In this document: positions 9,056-20,549 of the stretch, one piece after another | Layout: every line of letters begins with the position of its first letter | Numbering within the stretch: the stretch's first letter is position 1 | From: Fistulifera solaris | Lineage: Eukaryota > Bacillariophyta > Bacillariophyceae > Naviculales > Stauroneidaceae | Direction of reading: 5' to 3' | Length of the DNA: 64,000 bases | NCBI GenBank assembly: GCA_030295235.1 | Contig: AP026129.1 | Coordinates: 806,001 to 870,000, forward strand | Notes under the pieces: model-generated | Database searches by the model: none | The model's input: the letters and a program-made list of their open reading frames with translations, nothing else | Told to the model about the DNA's origin: nothing | Position numbers and translations under genes: made by a program

Positions 9056-11800
9056 ATGTCTTCTGCGCTGACCGTCGACGACGATGATCGTGATTCGGAG
9101 GAACGCCGCCCCCTGGTCCACGAGAATCATAGGGAAGCTCCCATGATCCCATTACCGACGAGTATGAATATCTGCATCATGATTGTTGGTACGCACGGTG
9201 ACGTTCTCCCCTTTACTGGTTTGGCTTTATCATTGAAGGAAATGGGTCATCGCGTTCGAATCGCCACGCACGAAGTGCATCGACATACCGTTGTTAGCAA
9301 AGGCATTGAATTTTATCCCATGGCGGGCGATCCGAAATTGCTTTCAAGTTGGATGGTACAGACGGGTGGATCTATTTGGGGAGAAGCCAAGCATCCTGGA
9401 TTGATTCCCGAAAAGACCAGGGCCGTTTTGGAAATTTTAAAAAGCTCGTGGCCGGCGGCCGTCGAGACCGATCCACTCGACGCTTCGGCACAGCCGTTTG
9501 TAGCCGACGCCATTATCGCCAATCCGCCGGTGATGGGGCATATTCACGTGGCCGAAGCGTTGGGGATTCCCTGTCACATCATGTTCCCACAACCCTGGTA
9601 TTATGGAACCAGTGCTTTCCCCCACCCCATGGCGGGGATGGACTATGTCGAAGGTAGAACCGGTAATTCACAATCCTACCAAGTGTTCGAAGCACTGGCT
9701 TGGACCAACTTTGGACGCGAAATCAATCGATGGCGCAAATGGACCTTAAAATTACCAGCTGTTTCCGCCTACAGTAGCTCTCCCAACTTTGTGAGACACG
9801 CTCGACTTCCCTTTTCGGCCATGTGGAGCCCTGCTTTTGTTCCAAAGCCGGACGACTGGCCCGATCAGTGCAAAGTCGTCGGTACTTTTGTGATAGATCA
9901 GAAATCAACCGCTGACCTGTCGCCGTTTGCGAATTTGCAAAGGTGGTTGGATTCGGGAGACAAACCTGTATTCATCGGTTTTGGAAGTATGGTGATTAAA
10001 GATCCATCTCGCATTGAATCCATCATCCGAGAAGCGGCATTAGAAGCCAAGTGCCGTGTCGTGGTACAATCGAGCTGGACGAAACTGGACGTGGAGCTAC
10101 CCGAGGGAGCGGAAGGTTCCGAACTGTTACGAAATGTTGGACCATGTCCACACGACTGGTTGTTACCGCAGTGCTGTGCTGTAGTCCACCACGGTGGAGC
10201 TGGAACTGTAGCCGCGGGCTTGAGACTTGGCTTGCCAACGTTGGTTTGTCCTTTCTTTGCCGATCAATTCATGTGGGGCTTCTTCGTCGAAGAGGCAGGC
10301 GTGGGTCCGAAGGCGTGTCCCGTCAACAAACTCACGAAGGACTGTCTCGTGGAGAAGTTGCTTGCATTAAAGGATCAAAAAATTCGACAAAAAGCACAAG
10401 CACTAGCTGAGAAGATGAAGCTAGAAGATGGAATTCAGGGTGGCTTAATTCATTTCTTGGATTCGCTTCCACGTGAAAACATGCTTTGCGACGTCTCCTT
10501 GCTACTCGGTGAAGTGAAGCAAGCACGTTATGAACTGCTGGGTACCAGAATCCTTCATAATGGTATTAAAGTAAGTTCGGAGGTTGCGGCTTTGCTCGAA
10601 ACGGAATATAAGTTCGACTTTTCCTGGGAGTCTTTCAAAGCATGGTTGCCCAGTTTGAAATCTTGGAACGATAGGTATTATTTCACTTATGGGATTCGCC
10701 GTCATGCTGTCTGCAAACACATGTTGACTGGGCACATCCGATCGTTTTTGCGGGGGGATTTTTACGGCGTTTGGTAAGTCGCTACTTCTTTTTGGACTTT
10801 TGGTAATCTATGTTTCGTTATGCTAAACGATATGGTTCCGCATGCACCAGGGAGTTCCTTCTTTGCTGGAATCGATGCTTTGTTACAGCTTTATGTTCTC
10901 TCCGACTATCATGCTCGTGTTAATGGTGCCTTCGGATGCATTTTCGGACTAATTATTTCAGCATTCGCTGTCGTGTGGCAACTGCTGATGATTCTTCCTT
11001 TGTTCTTTGATCGGATCATTCTCGGTATCACAAATGGTTGTTTCGGAAAGGACTTTGACTATGTTTTATACGTCGGGTATAAGGTGCATGTCTACAAGAC
11101 GGCCTACGTGGAAGCCGAGAAAGCCTCGATTGCGACGAAAGGGTTTTCGAAAGCGAGGAAAACGGAACTTCTTGAAGCCCTTCGATACGTTGTGAACGCG
11201 CGCATTGTTTTCCAAGGAGCTCATCCACATCGTGGTAAACGACACGAGAATTTTCTTTCCGTTAGACTCGACAGATTGCTCAAAATGTTATCCATGCCCG
11301 AGAGTAAGCGGCTAATGAAGCTTTCGCAGCAAGAGGTAGACGAAGTAGCCGATCTACTAGCATCTTTGTCACGACCACAAGCAAAGCAGCAACAGCAGCA
11401 ACCTTACTTTACAAAATTCATCCTGCGATTTGCATCTAACTATGACAAAGAAAACGACGACGACAACGACAACAACAACAAAAGCAACAATAATCTTGGA
11501 GAGGATGACCAAGCAAGCGTCGGGTCAAAGGGTTCTCGGAACTCACGAGGCAGTATCAAGCGCTCGTTATCTGATTTATCCACTCGACTCAAAGGAACTA
11601 TCCACAATCTGATCTCTAGCAATCCCGACAAGTACGCTGACACTGAAGTCAGTTTCAGCATGTTTTTACACTGCCTCCATTTGGTTAGTAAAGAACGTTA
11701 CCAGCACAAGTCTCGACGTACATTATTTCGAGATTCATCGTTTTATATGAAAGACATTGATGGTTCCAACATTGATGGATTTTCGGAGTATCTATTCTGA
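9056..11800 (+). CDS. UDP-glycosyltransferase, sterol glucosyltransferase (UGT80)-like
   Basis: Two exons, about 9056-10773 and 10855-11800 (887 residues, in frame). The ATG at 9056 precedes an acidic leader of about 40 residues. The GT28-type N-terminal domain begins [16 protein letters not shown], the GTxGDVxP motif of sterol glucosyltransferases. The donor-binding C-terminal domain has [19 protein letters not shown] and [15 protein letters not shown], the sugar-nucleotide signature with HHGGAGT and the closing D-Q pair. Members glucosylate sterols or other lipids from UDP-glucose at membranes. After residue 600 there is a hydrophobic segment (about 30 residues, [18 protein letters not shown]) and a polar tail with Q and D/N repeats (11390-11490), unlike plant UGT80, so membrane anchoring is likely. 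The exon 2 acceptor was chosen to keep frame. Confidence 0.85.
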
Positions 11801-12705
11801 TGTTCGTGTTCTAATTTTAATTTTTTTTGTTGCCAAAGTCATCATCGTTTTGTCCCGTAATTGTATCCTTAGGATAAGACAGGGTTGGACGAAGGCGTGA
11901 ATCTTCCGAGAGAAACAATCGAGACGTGCTAATGGTATTGCATTGTAAAAGCAAGTATCGCTCACCAGATTAGCAAAACCAACGTGTGCTAACGAGCAAA
12001 TTTTGCTACCAGGTATCGCTAGCCTCTACGAAGTAAGTTTGACTTGGGCATAAAACTATGATTCATGACTGAAATGCAGTCGTGAAAAAGGTCGCTTACA
12101 ATTGGGTCTACAGTAACCATTTATTTCAATTGTCGATTAGCGTTGGAAATAAGGAATCTAGAATGTCACATGAGCTTGTTTCACAGCAGGTGATGATACG
12201 CATGCACGCATGCGTTTCGAGATGAGTCAGTGTGGTATGAAATGTACAATCGCTGACGGATGCCATCGTCCACTCATCACAGCGCGGTGCTTTCGTGTTC
12301 GAAACAATCATCCCTGCGACAAGATTTGCCGTGCTCGAAGGTGACGAAAGCAACACAAGCAGGCGGCAAATTCTGTGTGACTTCTTAGTCAGTGAGTCCT
12401 ATTACGTTTTATTGACATCTCTTGCTTCAGCAATAAACTTGTAGAATAGACTCTGCAGAATCGCCTTTTCATTAATAAAACATTTCGAAGAGTAGGTGCG
12501 TTTGACGCCGGAATCCGTTGCAGAGAGGAGTGATAAAGCGTCGCGACAAGAGCAACCGTGTGATTTTCTTCTCGAAATTGTGAATCAAAGATTGATTTTT
12601 TTGCACATTTTCACGTCACTTACGACCGTTGTTTGTGTCTTTTCCTCTCAAATCCTCTAATCAGTTCTTTTAGTCTAAGCGTAGTTGAGGAGACACAACA
12701 ACGAC
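11801..12705. other. Intergenic region
   Basis: No gene is seen in 905 bp. It contains one copy of a dispersed hairpin (12064-12084) and a TACCAGGTA motif (12007-12015). The last part is the presumed promoter of the polyprenyl diphosphate synthase. Confidence 0.6.
12064..12084. repeat. Dispersed hairpin CATGACTG-N5-CAGTCGTG, copy 1
   Basis: An 8-bp stem (one G-T type pair) with the 5-base loop AAATG. It is related to copies at 31043, 31249 and 58499; all four are intergenic. Confidence 0.6.
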
Positions 12706-14272
12706 ATGATGATACTATTTGATTCAATAACACACTGGCTCGTCGTCGGAACTTTCCTTAGTTCTCAGACCACGGCATTTACACCGCAAAGAAATTTTTA
12801 CGGAGTGAAGTCTTCAGTAAATCCACAAACTTCGACGACTTCGTTTTCGATGGTCAGCCAGCTAGAGAAACATGCGACGTCATTGAATAGTAACGTTGCT
12901 CGCAGCAGCCCCGTGGTCGTTAGTGAGGAAGCGGAAGCGCTTTCTCATTCAGAAACAACGATGAAGTTGACACCGTCATTTGAGTTATTTCAGTTGCTAG
13001 AAGAATTTGAAGGTGGAAAAGCTCCCCCTTCCATGAGCGGTAATGCACTGCGAACGCCGATTCAGAATGGAAAAGACACTCTAGCCGGTTTCGATCTGAG
13101 TGAATATCTACAGAACCCCAAATTGATTGAGGCATTACCTGATCCTTTCAAAATGGTAGAAAAGAGTTACAACCTTTCAGCGACAGCATCAAGGAGCTTG
13201 TTTCAACCGATCAACCCATACTTAGCATGGCAGCCAAACACTTCTTCGAAAAACGCCACGGCAAACGCTTTCGACCAACCATTGTGCAACTCGTGGCAAA
13301 AGCTGTAGCTGCTGCCACTCCAGATACGGGCGTCCCCTCTGGTAACGTACAATGGTCGGGAGCTAGCACTTTGGCAGAACCTGTGACTCCCGAGAATCAC
13401 CAAGGCAGTGACGTTTGGCGCCGACAGGCTCAGTTGGGCCAGATTGTAGAGATGATCCACGTCGCCAGTCTCATTCACGACGATGTCTTGGACGAAGCAG
13501 ATACCCGACGTGGAGGTGAAGCCGTTCACAAGCTCTATTCCAATAAAGTAGCTGTTCTGGCCGGCGACTACCTACTAGCACGAGCTTCGGTTCTGCTAGC
13601 TCGACTCGAAAATACGGCCGTGGTTCAAATCATGGCTACTGCACTGGAATCTCTTGTAGCCGGTGAAATCATGCAACTGAAAAGTCCACCGGAAACACTC
13701 CTGGAAATGGAAACGTACTTGCGGAAAAGTTACTACAAAACAGCATCACTGATTTGCTATGCGTGTCGCTCAACGGCACTCTTGGGCGGGCACGTCTACG
13801 ATTCTGCTGCGGCAACGGCGTGCGAAGAATTCGGCTTCCACCTCGGTCTTGCCTACCAAATTCAAGATGATATTCTCGATTTTACAGCTGCCGCATCTGT
13901 CTTGGGAAAGCCGGCCCTAGCCGACATGGACTTGGGACTCAGCACAGCACCAATTTTGTATGCAGCCCAGGAAACGCCCAGCTTACGCGCCTTGGTTATG
14001 AGAAGATTTAAAAGAAGGGCGACAAACAAGCTGCTTTGGAAGCTTTGTACAAGAGCGTTACAGCCATGGACAAAGCACGCGCTTTGGCACGCTTTCATGC
14101 TCAGGTAAGTTTCGATTTCACCTTCGGTACATAATGTTTGGCTGATTGGTTAACTCATTCGAATTTTTCTTTGGAACAGAGAGCAATCGACGCATTATTG
14201 CGCTTACCCCAGTCCGACTCTCGGGATGCTTTAATTCGGTTAACACACATTGTCATTACAAGAAAAAAATAA
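12706..14272 (+). CDS. Plastid-targeted long-chain polyprenyl (solanesyl-type) diphosphate synthase
   Basis: Two exons, 12706-14104 and 14180-14272, about 497 residues. The N-terminus (hydrophobic stretch to about residue 22, then TTAFTP) resembles a diatom signal peptide plus ASAF-type plastid import motif. The trans-prenyltransferase domain starts near AAKHFFEKRHGKRFRP. Both aspartate-rich motifs are intact: LIHDDVLDEADTRRG and YQIQDDILDF, which bind Mg-diphosphate. The family chains isopentenyl units to make the side chain of plastoquinone or ubiquinone. The C-terminus (ALLRLPQSDSRDALIRL) is typical of solanesyl synthases and is encoded by exon 2. Two frame breaks occur, at 13161-13164 (AAAAG) and in the A run at 14010-14013; one base added at each restores length and homology. 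The exact chain length cannot be told from sequence. Confidence 0.88.
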
Positions 14273-14482
14273 AAAATGGAACCGATCTTTCTGCCAAAGA
14301 GATGAGCAGAACCAAGGGCAACAAGTCGCGGCGGATAACACAGAATCGTCTCTGTGCGATGCAATCTACACGACAATTTCTCTAGACCAATCTGTTTACT
14401 TCCTAGAATGTAATTGCTAAATTGAAAATTCAATGACATTTTCCGAACTTATTTAAGTGATACAAGAGGTGCAGCAGTAAGC

Positions 14483-15065
14483 TCAAGCTGCCAGTTCTCT
14501 AGCCGGAGGCAAGTTCTTCACAAGGTGCAACAGATCCTGCATAACATCGCTCGCTGACAAAATTCCAACAAGATTCTCATGTTCGTCGAGGACCGGCACT
14601 CTGGTAAATTGATGCTCGGTCATGAGCAACGATGCCTGCTGCATCGTGTGTTTGGGCGACACCGAAACCACGAGCGGGCTCATGACGTCGTTCACCCTTT
14701 GCGCACAAATCTTGCGCGCTGTCTCAACGTAGGTCTGCACTTGCTCGCGCGAGCCGCCCATGGGCAGTAAAGATCCCTCCAAAGCTTCTTTCTGCAAAAA
14801 ATCCATCGCCGTAACCATACCAACTACTTTTCCATCGTCGTCGAGAACTGGAGCACCCGAAATGCCGTTACGAAGCAACAAACTCATTGCATCGTCTAAC
14901 GACTGGTCGGGATGTAGAATTACCGTTGGCGCCGACATGCAATCGGCCACATGTTTTCTTCTGCAAGGTCGACACGGGCGTCGAAACGAAGACACGCCCG
15001 GTCGAGCTGAAAGCTTGCGTCGATGACAGGAAAAAGAGGAATTGAATAGCCGTGAAGGGTCTCAT
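14483..15065 (-). CDS. Tandem CBS-domain protein, probably plastid-targeted
   Basis: About 193 residues. ATG at 15065 opens a hydrophobic signal peptide ending STQAFSS, an ASAF-like motif for import into the complex plastid. Two CBS domains follow: CMSAPTVILHPDQSLDDAMSLLLRNGISGAPVLDDDGKVVGMVTAMDFL and, after a 35-residue linker, DVMSPLVVSVSPKHTMQQASLLMTEHQFTRVPVLDEHENLVGILSASDVM (given here as two stretches of the known fold rather than a motif; key residues are the G-x-P-V-x-D and V-G-x-x-T/S patterns). CBS pairs bind adenosyl ligands and, in plant chloroplasts, CBSX proteins regulate thioredoxin. That role is only an analogy. One frame break lies in the T run at 14954-14957; removing one base restores the frame. 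The gene is convergent with the polyprenyl synthase. Confidence 0.85.
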
Positions 15066-15530
15066 CGAATCTATCTGTAAAGATCTAAACGGTCAAGATG
15101 TCCTTTGAAATAATGTTTAACAATTACAATAAAGATATCTCGAGAATCGAATAATGCACAGAACGCGAACACGTCGTCTTAACTGCAATTGTAATGCCAC
15201 AAATGTCTGTCTCGGGTGACACAGTTCTTCGACGCGATTTTGTTTAGCCAGCTGCAAAATATCTGACCGGTACTGGATTTGTTTTTTTACTACGGTATGA
15301 TGAAACACGACTCAAAGGACGAATTTGAGTCACATCTTCCGCTATTGCCAAGGAAACATCGACTTTCGACAGAACTCGAAAGATCTCTCGTGGTTTCGAA
15401 GAAAAAGGGAATCCTGCTCGTGTGATCAATAGTTTCTTTGTTACCCACATCTCATAATCAAAGAAAACAGGGAATCTTTACTAGAAGATTACATTTGCCC
15501 CAATTAACTCAACAACACTCAGCAAACACC
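15066..15530. other. Intergenic region between divergent genes
   Basis: No gene is seen. It is the shared upstream region of the leftward CBS-domain gene and the rightward LEA-like gene; small minus-strand frames here lack any protein character. Confidence 0.55.
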
Positions 15531-16415
15531 ATGACATACTCGCAGTACGATAAGCCCGTGACAGATACTATGAAAGAAGGTATCCAGGATACTAAGTCGA
15601 GCGTCTTTGGGAAGGAACCGACGCAAGGTTCGGGTGAGCAATCATTCCAGGGTGCGATTCAAGACAAGCTGCAAAAAATGGCACATCAATGGCGCGATGA
15701 TATTATGGAACCCTTTGAAGATCGATCGGATCAGAATGAAGTAGAACGGACGGGAAAGAACCTGGTAGACAAAACTAAGGAACAGGCGTCGCATGCGAAA
15801 CAAAAGATTGGTGGAATGTTCCAGGATTCTACGCATGAAGCAACACCCAATGAACATGAGTCGTATCAGGAAATGCTTCAGGATAAAATTGATCAAGGTA
15901 CAAATTCGATCAAAGATATTACTCATAAAGTGAAAGAAGAAATCATGGAGACTTTTGGTGACAGATCGCACCCGAATGATATGAAGCAAGCCGGCGAGCA
16001 ACTTCGTGACAAAACCAAGGAACAGGCATCCAAGGTTCAAAGTACTTGGAATGAAAATTTTACTGGGTCAAACGAAAACAAGCGCATGAAGGATGGATCC
16101 CACGGTTTTGACGAAGGCTTCAAAACATTTGGCCAGGAAGCCAAAGAGCAGTACGAAATGGACCAGCGTCAAGCCGAAGAAGTCAAGGCAGAATGGGGAA
16201 ACGCATTTCAATCTGTCAAGCACTCGGTCAAGGATGCGCTGGGAATGGATTCGGAAACTAATCCAAACAGAGAATTGAATGGAAATACCCCGGATTATCG
16301 CAGTACCGACGTACTTCGAGAGTCAGCTGGCGGTGCAATTGTGCCCCCATTCGACCCCACCAATGAACCCTATACGGAAGGGAACGCCATTTCCTTTACG
16401 AAAACAAAGAAGTAG
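15531..16415 (+). CDS. LEA-like hydrophilic stress protein
   Basis: A single-exon gene of 294 residues starting at the first in-frame ATG (15531, context CACC). The protein is highly hydrophilic, rich in Lys, Glu, Asp and Gln and poor in aromatic residues. It contains two copies of a repeat of about 100 residues, each with a glutamate-rich segment (DDIMEPFEDRS and EEIMETFGDRS) followed by DKTKEQAS. Such 11-mer-like amphipathic helices resemble group 3 LEA or apolipoprotein-like proteins, which protect membranes and proteins during desiccation, osmotic or cold stress. No signal peptide or transmembrane segment is visible, so a cytosolic place is likely. The C-terminus (FDPTNEPYTEGNAISF) is less repetitive. 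Function is inferred from composition only. Confidence 0.75.
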   Translation: MTYSQYDKPVTDTMKEGIQDTKSSVFGKEPTQGSGEQSFQGAIQDKLQKMAHQWRDDIMEPFEDRSDQNEVERTGKNLVDKTKEQASHAKQKIGGMFQDSTHEATPNEHESYQEMLQDKIDQGTNSIKDITHKVKEEIMETFGDRSHPNDMKQAGEQLRDKTKEQASKVQSTWNENFTGSNENKRMKDGSHGFDEGFKTFGQEAKEQYEMDQRQAEEVKAEWGNAFQSVKHSVKDALGMDSETNPNRELNGNTPDYRSTDVLRESAGGAIVPPFDPTNEPYTEGNAISFTKTKK

Positions 16416-16967
16416 ATTAACATCGCTGAAATCATGGCAGACAGGATGACATTTATATAAAATGCATTGGAATTTGAAGTATCACTTCCTGACTTCGGTG
16501 TCTCCTCGTGATGCAAAGCTGCGATTAATACGATCATTTTACGTAAGCCTCCTTATGGGGAAATTTATAGACAGAAGGAAACCCGGATATTGTGTTGTTC
16601 GACATCGTCGTCCATTTTTCGGGTATGTTTGACCCGTTGCACACCTAAATTATGAGACAACATCGATACTTCGCAATAATAGAGGAAGATCCAATCCAAA
16701 CGGAGAAAAGAGCGAACGTACAGCGTTTCAAATGTCTACTTGAATTCCACGCAGGTCCAGTAGGAATTTAATCGATGCATGAAGCACACGGAACTCATCG
16801 AAATCGAACTCATCAATTCTGGTGACTTATTGTTTTGCCCTTAGTCACAAGCGCCGTTAATGTGCACGTACGTGAGACCTAAGGGATCATTATGAAAGAT
16901 TCATTAAATCGATCTATCTTGTTTAGTTTGATTTTTGACACACATGTATTTTCCGCCAGCCATTCCT
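16416..16967. other. Intergenic region between convergent genes
   Basis: No gene is seen in 552 bp between the ends of the LEA-like and triosephosphate isomerase genes. It is moderately AT-rich and would hold both 3' UTRs. Confidence 0.55.
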
Positions 16968-18262
16968 TTATTTAGGAACACCGTTTACCACGTTGAAAAA
17001 GTCTGCTTGGAGTGAGGCTCCTCCGATCAATCCACCATCAATGTCGGGCTGCGCCAATAATTCCTGAGCGTTAGCGCCTTTCATAGAACCACCGTACTGG
17101 ATACGGAGTTTCTTTGCAATATCAGCTCCGACGTTGTCAGCGACCCATTTACGAATGGCTTCGTGCGTTTCCTGTGCCATTTCGGGAGTTGCCGTCAAAC
17201 CAGTACCAATGGCCCAAACTGGCTCGTACGCAATGGCGATATTGTCCCAATCAGCGGCCGTCAAGACTTTCGCTAGCGGCTCTAGCTGGCTGGCACAAAC
17301 GGCCATGGTCGTTCCAGCTTCGCGCTCCTCCTTTTTTTCGCCAATGGCGAACATGACTTTCAAACCCGCGTCAACTGAATAAAGAAACAATTGGAATCGA
17401 TGAGATGGGCACAAAAACGCTATAACTCTGGAAGTTGTATTAGTACGCTACGCGACAACTTACCCGCCACTTTGCACTTTTTCGCACACAATTCGGCCGG
17501 TTCACCGGCCATGCCAAATCCTTCGCGACGCTCCGAGTGACCAATAATCACCCAGACACATCCCAAATCTTTCAACTGCGCCGCACTGACTTCACCCGTG
17601 TAGGCACCGGGTTTTTCGTACACGGCACAGTCTTGAGCACCCACCGCAATATCTTCTCGCAAGGTCGCGAGCAATTGCGGCAAATGCACATACGTGCAGC
17701 AAATAGCTACTTCGACATTATCTGGAATCGGACCCGCTTCATTAAATGTGCTAATAAGAGCTTCATTTTCGGCAAGAGTTCCGTTGCATTTCCAATTGCC
17801 CCCAATCAAGTACGTGCGTTCTCCCTTGTTGGAATTCACGACCGAAGAACCAGCTGGACGACTTTTTTCAAATTCAATTTCGTTAAGAGCAAAAGATTCA
17901 TTGAAGCCGACGCACAGAATAAAAAGAAAAGAAGGGGACAACAAGGATTGTGTCAGGGAAGATTTACTATAACGACGGCAAGAATCGGAAGTGGGTGAGA
18001 CGACGGCGACGGAGTGTGGCCCAACTTCAGAAGAAAAAAGACAAATTGTCGACCATCCAAGATATGACGCCGAATACACATTCTTGACTTTTTCTTTGAC
18101 TATTACTTGAACTTTTGCTAATGGAAGTAATGTGGTTCGGTCCTAAAATGGTGAATTCTTGACGTTTGTCGTCGTCTTTCGTGAACGTCAACGACAGTAG
18201 AAATAGCCTCCGCCGGCCGCCCACCGCTAGACACACGAGTCGCAAAACACTTACCTAGACAT
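16968..18262 (-). CDS. Triosephosphate isomerase, probably cytosolic
   Basis: Interconverts dihydroxyacetone phosphate and glyceraldehyde 3-phosphate in glycolysis. Conserved sites are all visible: GGNWKCNG (catalytic Lys), IIGHSERR (catalytic His), AYEPVWAIGTG (catalytic Glu and loop 6), YGGS and GLIGGASL (phosphate binding). The main exons are 17464-17861 and 16968-17374, with a clean GT-AG intron (17375-17463). The upstream frame lacks any ATG. A consistent model uses ATG at 18262 with an 8-nt first exon ATGTCTAG followed by GTAAGT (intron 17862-18254); this gives 270 residues in frame starting MSSRPAGSS. The short N-terminus has no plastid or mitochondrial signal. The acceptor of this long intron (AAAAAAG) is poor, so the start is less sure than the rest. 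Confidence 0.9.
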
Positions 18263-18900
18263 GTTAGTAAAAGAAAGGCTTTGTTTTTCAGAGTGAATGA
18301 CGAATACAGAGTAGTATCTTAGTGTTGTCGAATAAAACGAAAAGTTCGCTTGTTTGGATTGTTCACTTGCGTTTTTCGAACTGGATCTTTTCAACGAAAG
18401 AACGCAATTTTGGGGGGAGACACAAGTATACTTGTAACTGTCCTCCATTGAGTAAGTCGACATCTGTCATGGTGAGACACGATGACGCAGCCAATTGGGT
18501 GTCTGTCGTCGCGCATCTTGCTCCGGACTTCCATTCATGACGTAACTGTCGCACCGACGAACGAGAAAGTCTAGATTCGAAATACTATCAGTAATACTAG
18601 TTCTACAAAAATCCCGCCAACAAGAGCGTCAATCAGAAAGCTTAAAATGTATTGTTAATCTTTTTTGTATCGACCGGGATCCTAAAGGGACTCTGGTCAA
18701 AGCCGTCATTTGGCGGCGGGAGAGGCAGCAAAGCCTAACACCTGCGTAACGATGGAACAAGTCAAAATTTAACATCATTTTGTTGCTTAAAACAATAGTT
18801 TCGCTAGAGACTGCTCGTAGTGATACAGATGTAGTTCGACCACGACGTTTCACTTGATATTCACAATGATATAATATGCCCCGCAGACTTGACTTTGCTA
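18263..18900. other. Intergenic region
   Basis: No convincing gene is seen. Two minus-strand frames (18251-18463 and 18629-18925) show no family resemblance; the second overlaps the end of the oxygenase gene. It would hold the promoter of the leftward triosephosphate isomerase gene and the 3' UTR of the oxygenase. Confidence 0.5.
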
Positions 18901-20093
18901 CTAATAGCGCTGAACTTGTTGCCATTTGTCTTGAATAATCTGCTGTATTGGCATGTTGTAAATACGTTCGAGTTGATGTTTAGCTGCACTAGAAGCGCCT
19001 TTTCCCAACGCTTGGTTTTGCAAAAGCGAATAACACTCTAATGTTTCCTCACTGAACTCACTGGGTGCAGAATCATCGTCGTTACTCTGCCGATGTTGCG
19101 GATCTCGGAAAGATGAAAGACTGCCGGCAATATTTTTTAAAGACAAGTGACGTGGCGGGTAGCCAAAGTAAACCAATGAAGCTCGTCGTTCATGTTTGGG
19201 AGAAAGCACTCGGTGTAAGGGTGATGGCCACTCTGTCTGGAGCGCCAAGCTGGTGATATCACTGCAATGCACGACGAAAGTATTAGGCACGGGTGTTACA
19301 TCCGTCCAAAGCTCACAGCTTCGACAATACGTTTGTAGTCCTCCAACTTCATCTTGCCAAACGATTGTAAAACTCCCCCAATCCGTGTGAGGATTGGATC
19401 CCAAAGTGACGACCTCATCTTCACAGCTGTTTTCTTCGGCTGTTTCGTAAAAGAACGCCCGCATTAGATCCAGTCGTTGTGATTGAGGGTCTTCTTCCAG
19501 CAAAATATTGGGTGGCAATTGCAGATGACGGCAAAGCGAGACGGCAATTCTGTGAAACAGTTCAAACCACTCGACCATGTTGCGTTGCACTTCCTGCTGC
19601 AAAGGATCCATTGTGCTATTAGTGGGTTCGTCGAAAATGATACTTCCCAAGATTGTTTCAATTCTTGTTGACTACCCCCACTTTCATTCGTCCGATATTG
19701 AAAAGAATAACGCGAAGTTTGAAAGCTCTCTTGACAACGAAACAACGGAACAAAACGTTCGTCCTTCCAGGAACTGGTGGTAAGATTCCCTTCGTCGTAA
19801 CGGATCGAGGACCAACCGTATTTTTTCAAGTTGCTGTGCAGCTGGTCTGACAATGAATGCTTACTTTCCAAACTCTCGTTACTTAAAGTGACAATCCGCG
19901 GGTGAATGCAGCACGTACACGACTTTGTGCCCCCAACTTTCGTCTCGTACGATCTCATTCTACCACAGTTGCTGACCCCGAAGCAATGTGCTAATGTGTC
20001 AATTCGAAATCTGATTTCGTTTTGCTTTGTAGTAACTTCCACGAAAAGACCATTGCCGGGACGAATGCACGAAAATGAGTTGAAGCCGCGCAT
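18901..20093 (-). CDS. 2-oxoglutarate/Fe(II)-dependent oxygenase (isopenicillin-N-synthase-like)
   Basis: About 397 residues from ATG 20093, or 352 from ATG 19958; the shorter start looks more natural because the extra residues are Cys-rich and unlike the family. The N-terminal segment (LHSNLKKYGWSSIRY) matches the DIOX_N region. The double-stranded beta-helix core has NPHTDWGSFTIVWQD, giving the first iron-binding His and Asp. SPLHRVLSP supplies the second His and RRASLVYFGYPP the Arg-x-Ser that binds 2-oxoglutarate. Such enzymes hydroxylate or oxidise small molecules; the substrate is unknown. One frame break is at the CCC run 19646-19648 (GGG in sense) and is repaired by one base. Upstream (5') lies a 34-bp tandem repeat array. 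Confidence 0.82.
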
Positions 20094-20255
20094 CCATCAA
20101 CACGAACAACCATCTCATGATTGTGGCAGCGCCCGTGAGAGGCGGAAAAGTTAAGGTTAAGGACATGATAAAGGAATAATTCAACATTTTGCACGTAAGA
20201 CGTCCCCAAGATTTTTTGGAAAATCGAACATAAAACAACCACAGATTTTCTGGTG

Positions 20256-20549
20256 ACGTGAAAACACCACACCCCCATATTTTCTGGGTACGTGAAAACA
20301 CCACACGCCCATATTTTCTGGGTACGTGAAAACACCACTCTCCCATATTTTCTGGGTACGTGAAAACACCACACGCCCATATTTTCTGGGTATGTGAAAA
20401 CACCACACGCCCATATTTTCTGGGTACGTCACAACAATTTTCTGGGTACGTGAAAACACCACTCTCCCATATTTTCTGGATACGTGAAAACACCACTCGC
20501 CCATATTTTCTGGGTACGTGAAGACACCTCTCTCCCATATTTTCTGGGT
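20256..20549. repeat. 34-bp minisatellite, 9 units
   Basis: Units start at 20256, 20290, 20324, 20358, 20392, 20426, 20448, 20482 and 20516; a tenth partial unit starts at 20550. Each is 34 bp except the 20426 unit, which is cut to 22 bp. A unit begins ACGTGAAAACACCAC, continues with a variable C(A/T)C(G/T)CCC and ends ATATTTTCTGGGT. There are no unique spacers, so it is not a CRISPR array. It lies 160-460 bp upstream of the first oxygenase ATG and may be part of its promoter. Because 34 is not divisible by three and the unit lacks stops on the minus strand, all three minus frames stay open. Confidence 0.95.

Noticed and set aside
13161-14013. Polyprenyl diphosphate synthase as a pseudogene
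   Set aside because: Both breaks are single bases at homopolymers; all catalytic motifs and splice sites are intact and lengths agree after correction.
17464-18079. Plastid signal peptide on triosephosphate isomerase
   Set aside because: The hydrophobic segment FLFILCVGFNESFAL is open upstream of the core, but no ATG precedes it in frame. The spliced short start fits better.
18629-18925. 98-codon minus-strand frame beginning MATSSALLVAK
   Set aside because: It overlaps the end of the oxygenase gene in another frame and shows no family features.
20256-20549. CRISPR-like array
   Set aside because: Units are contiguous 34-bp repeats without unique spacers, in a nuclear eukaryotic context with no cas genes; it is a minisatellite.
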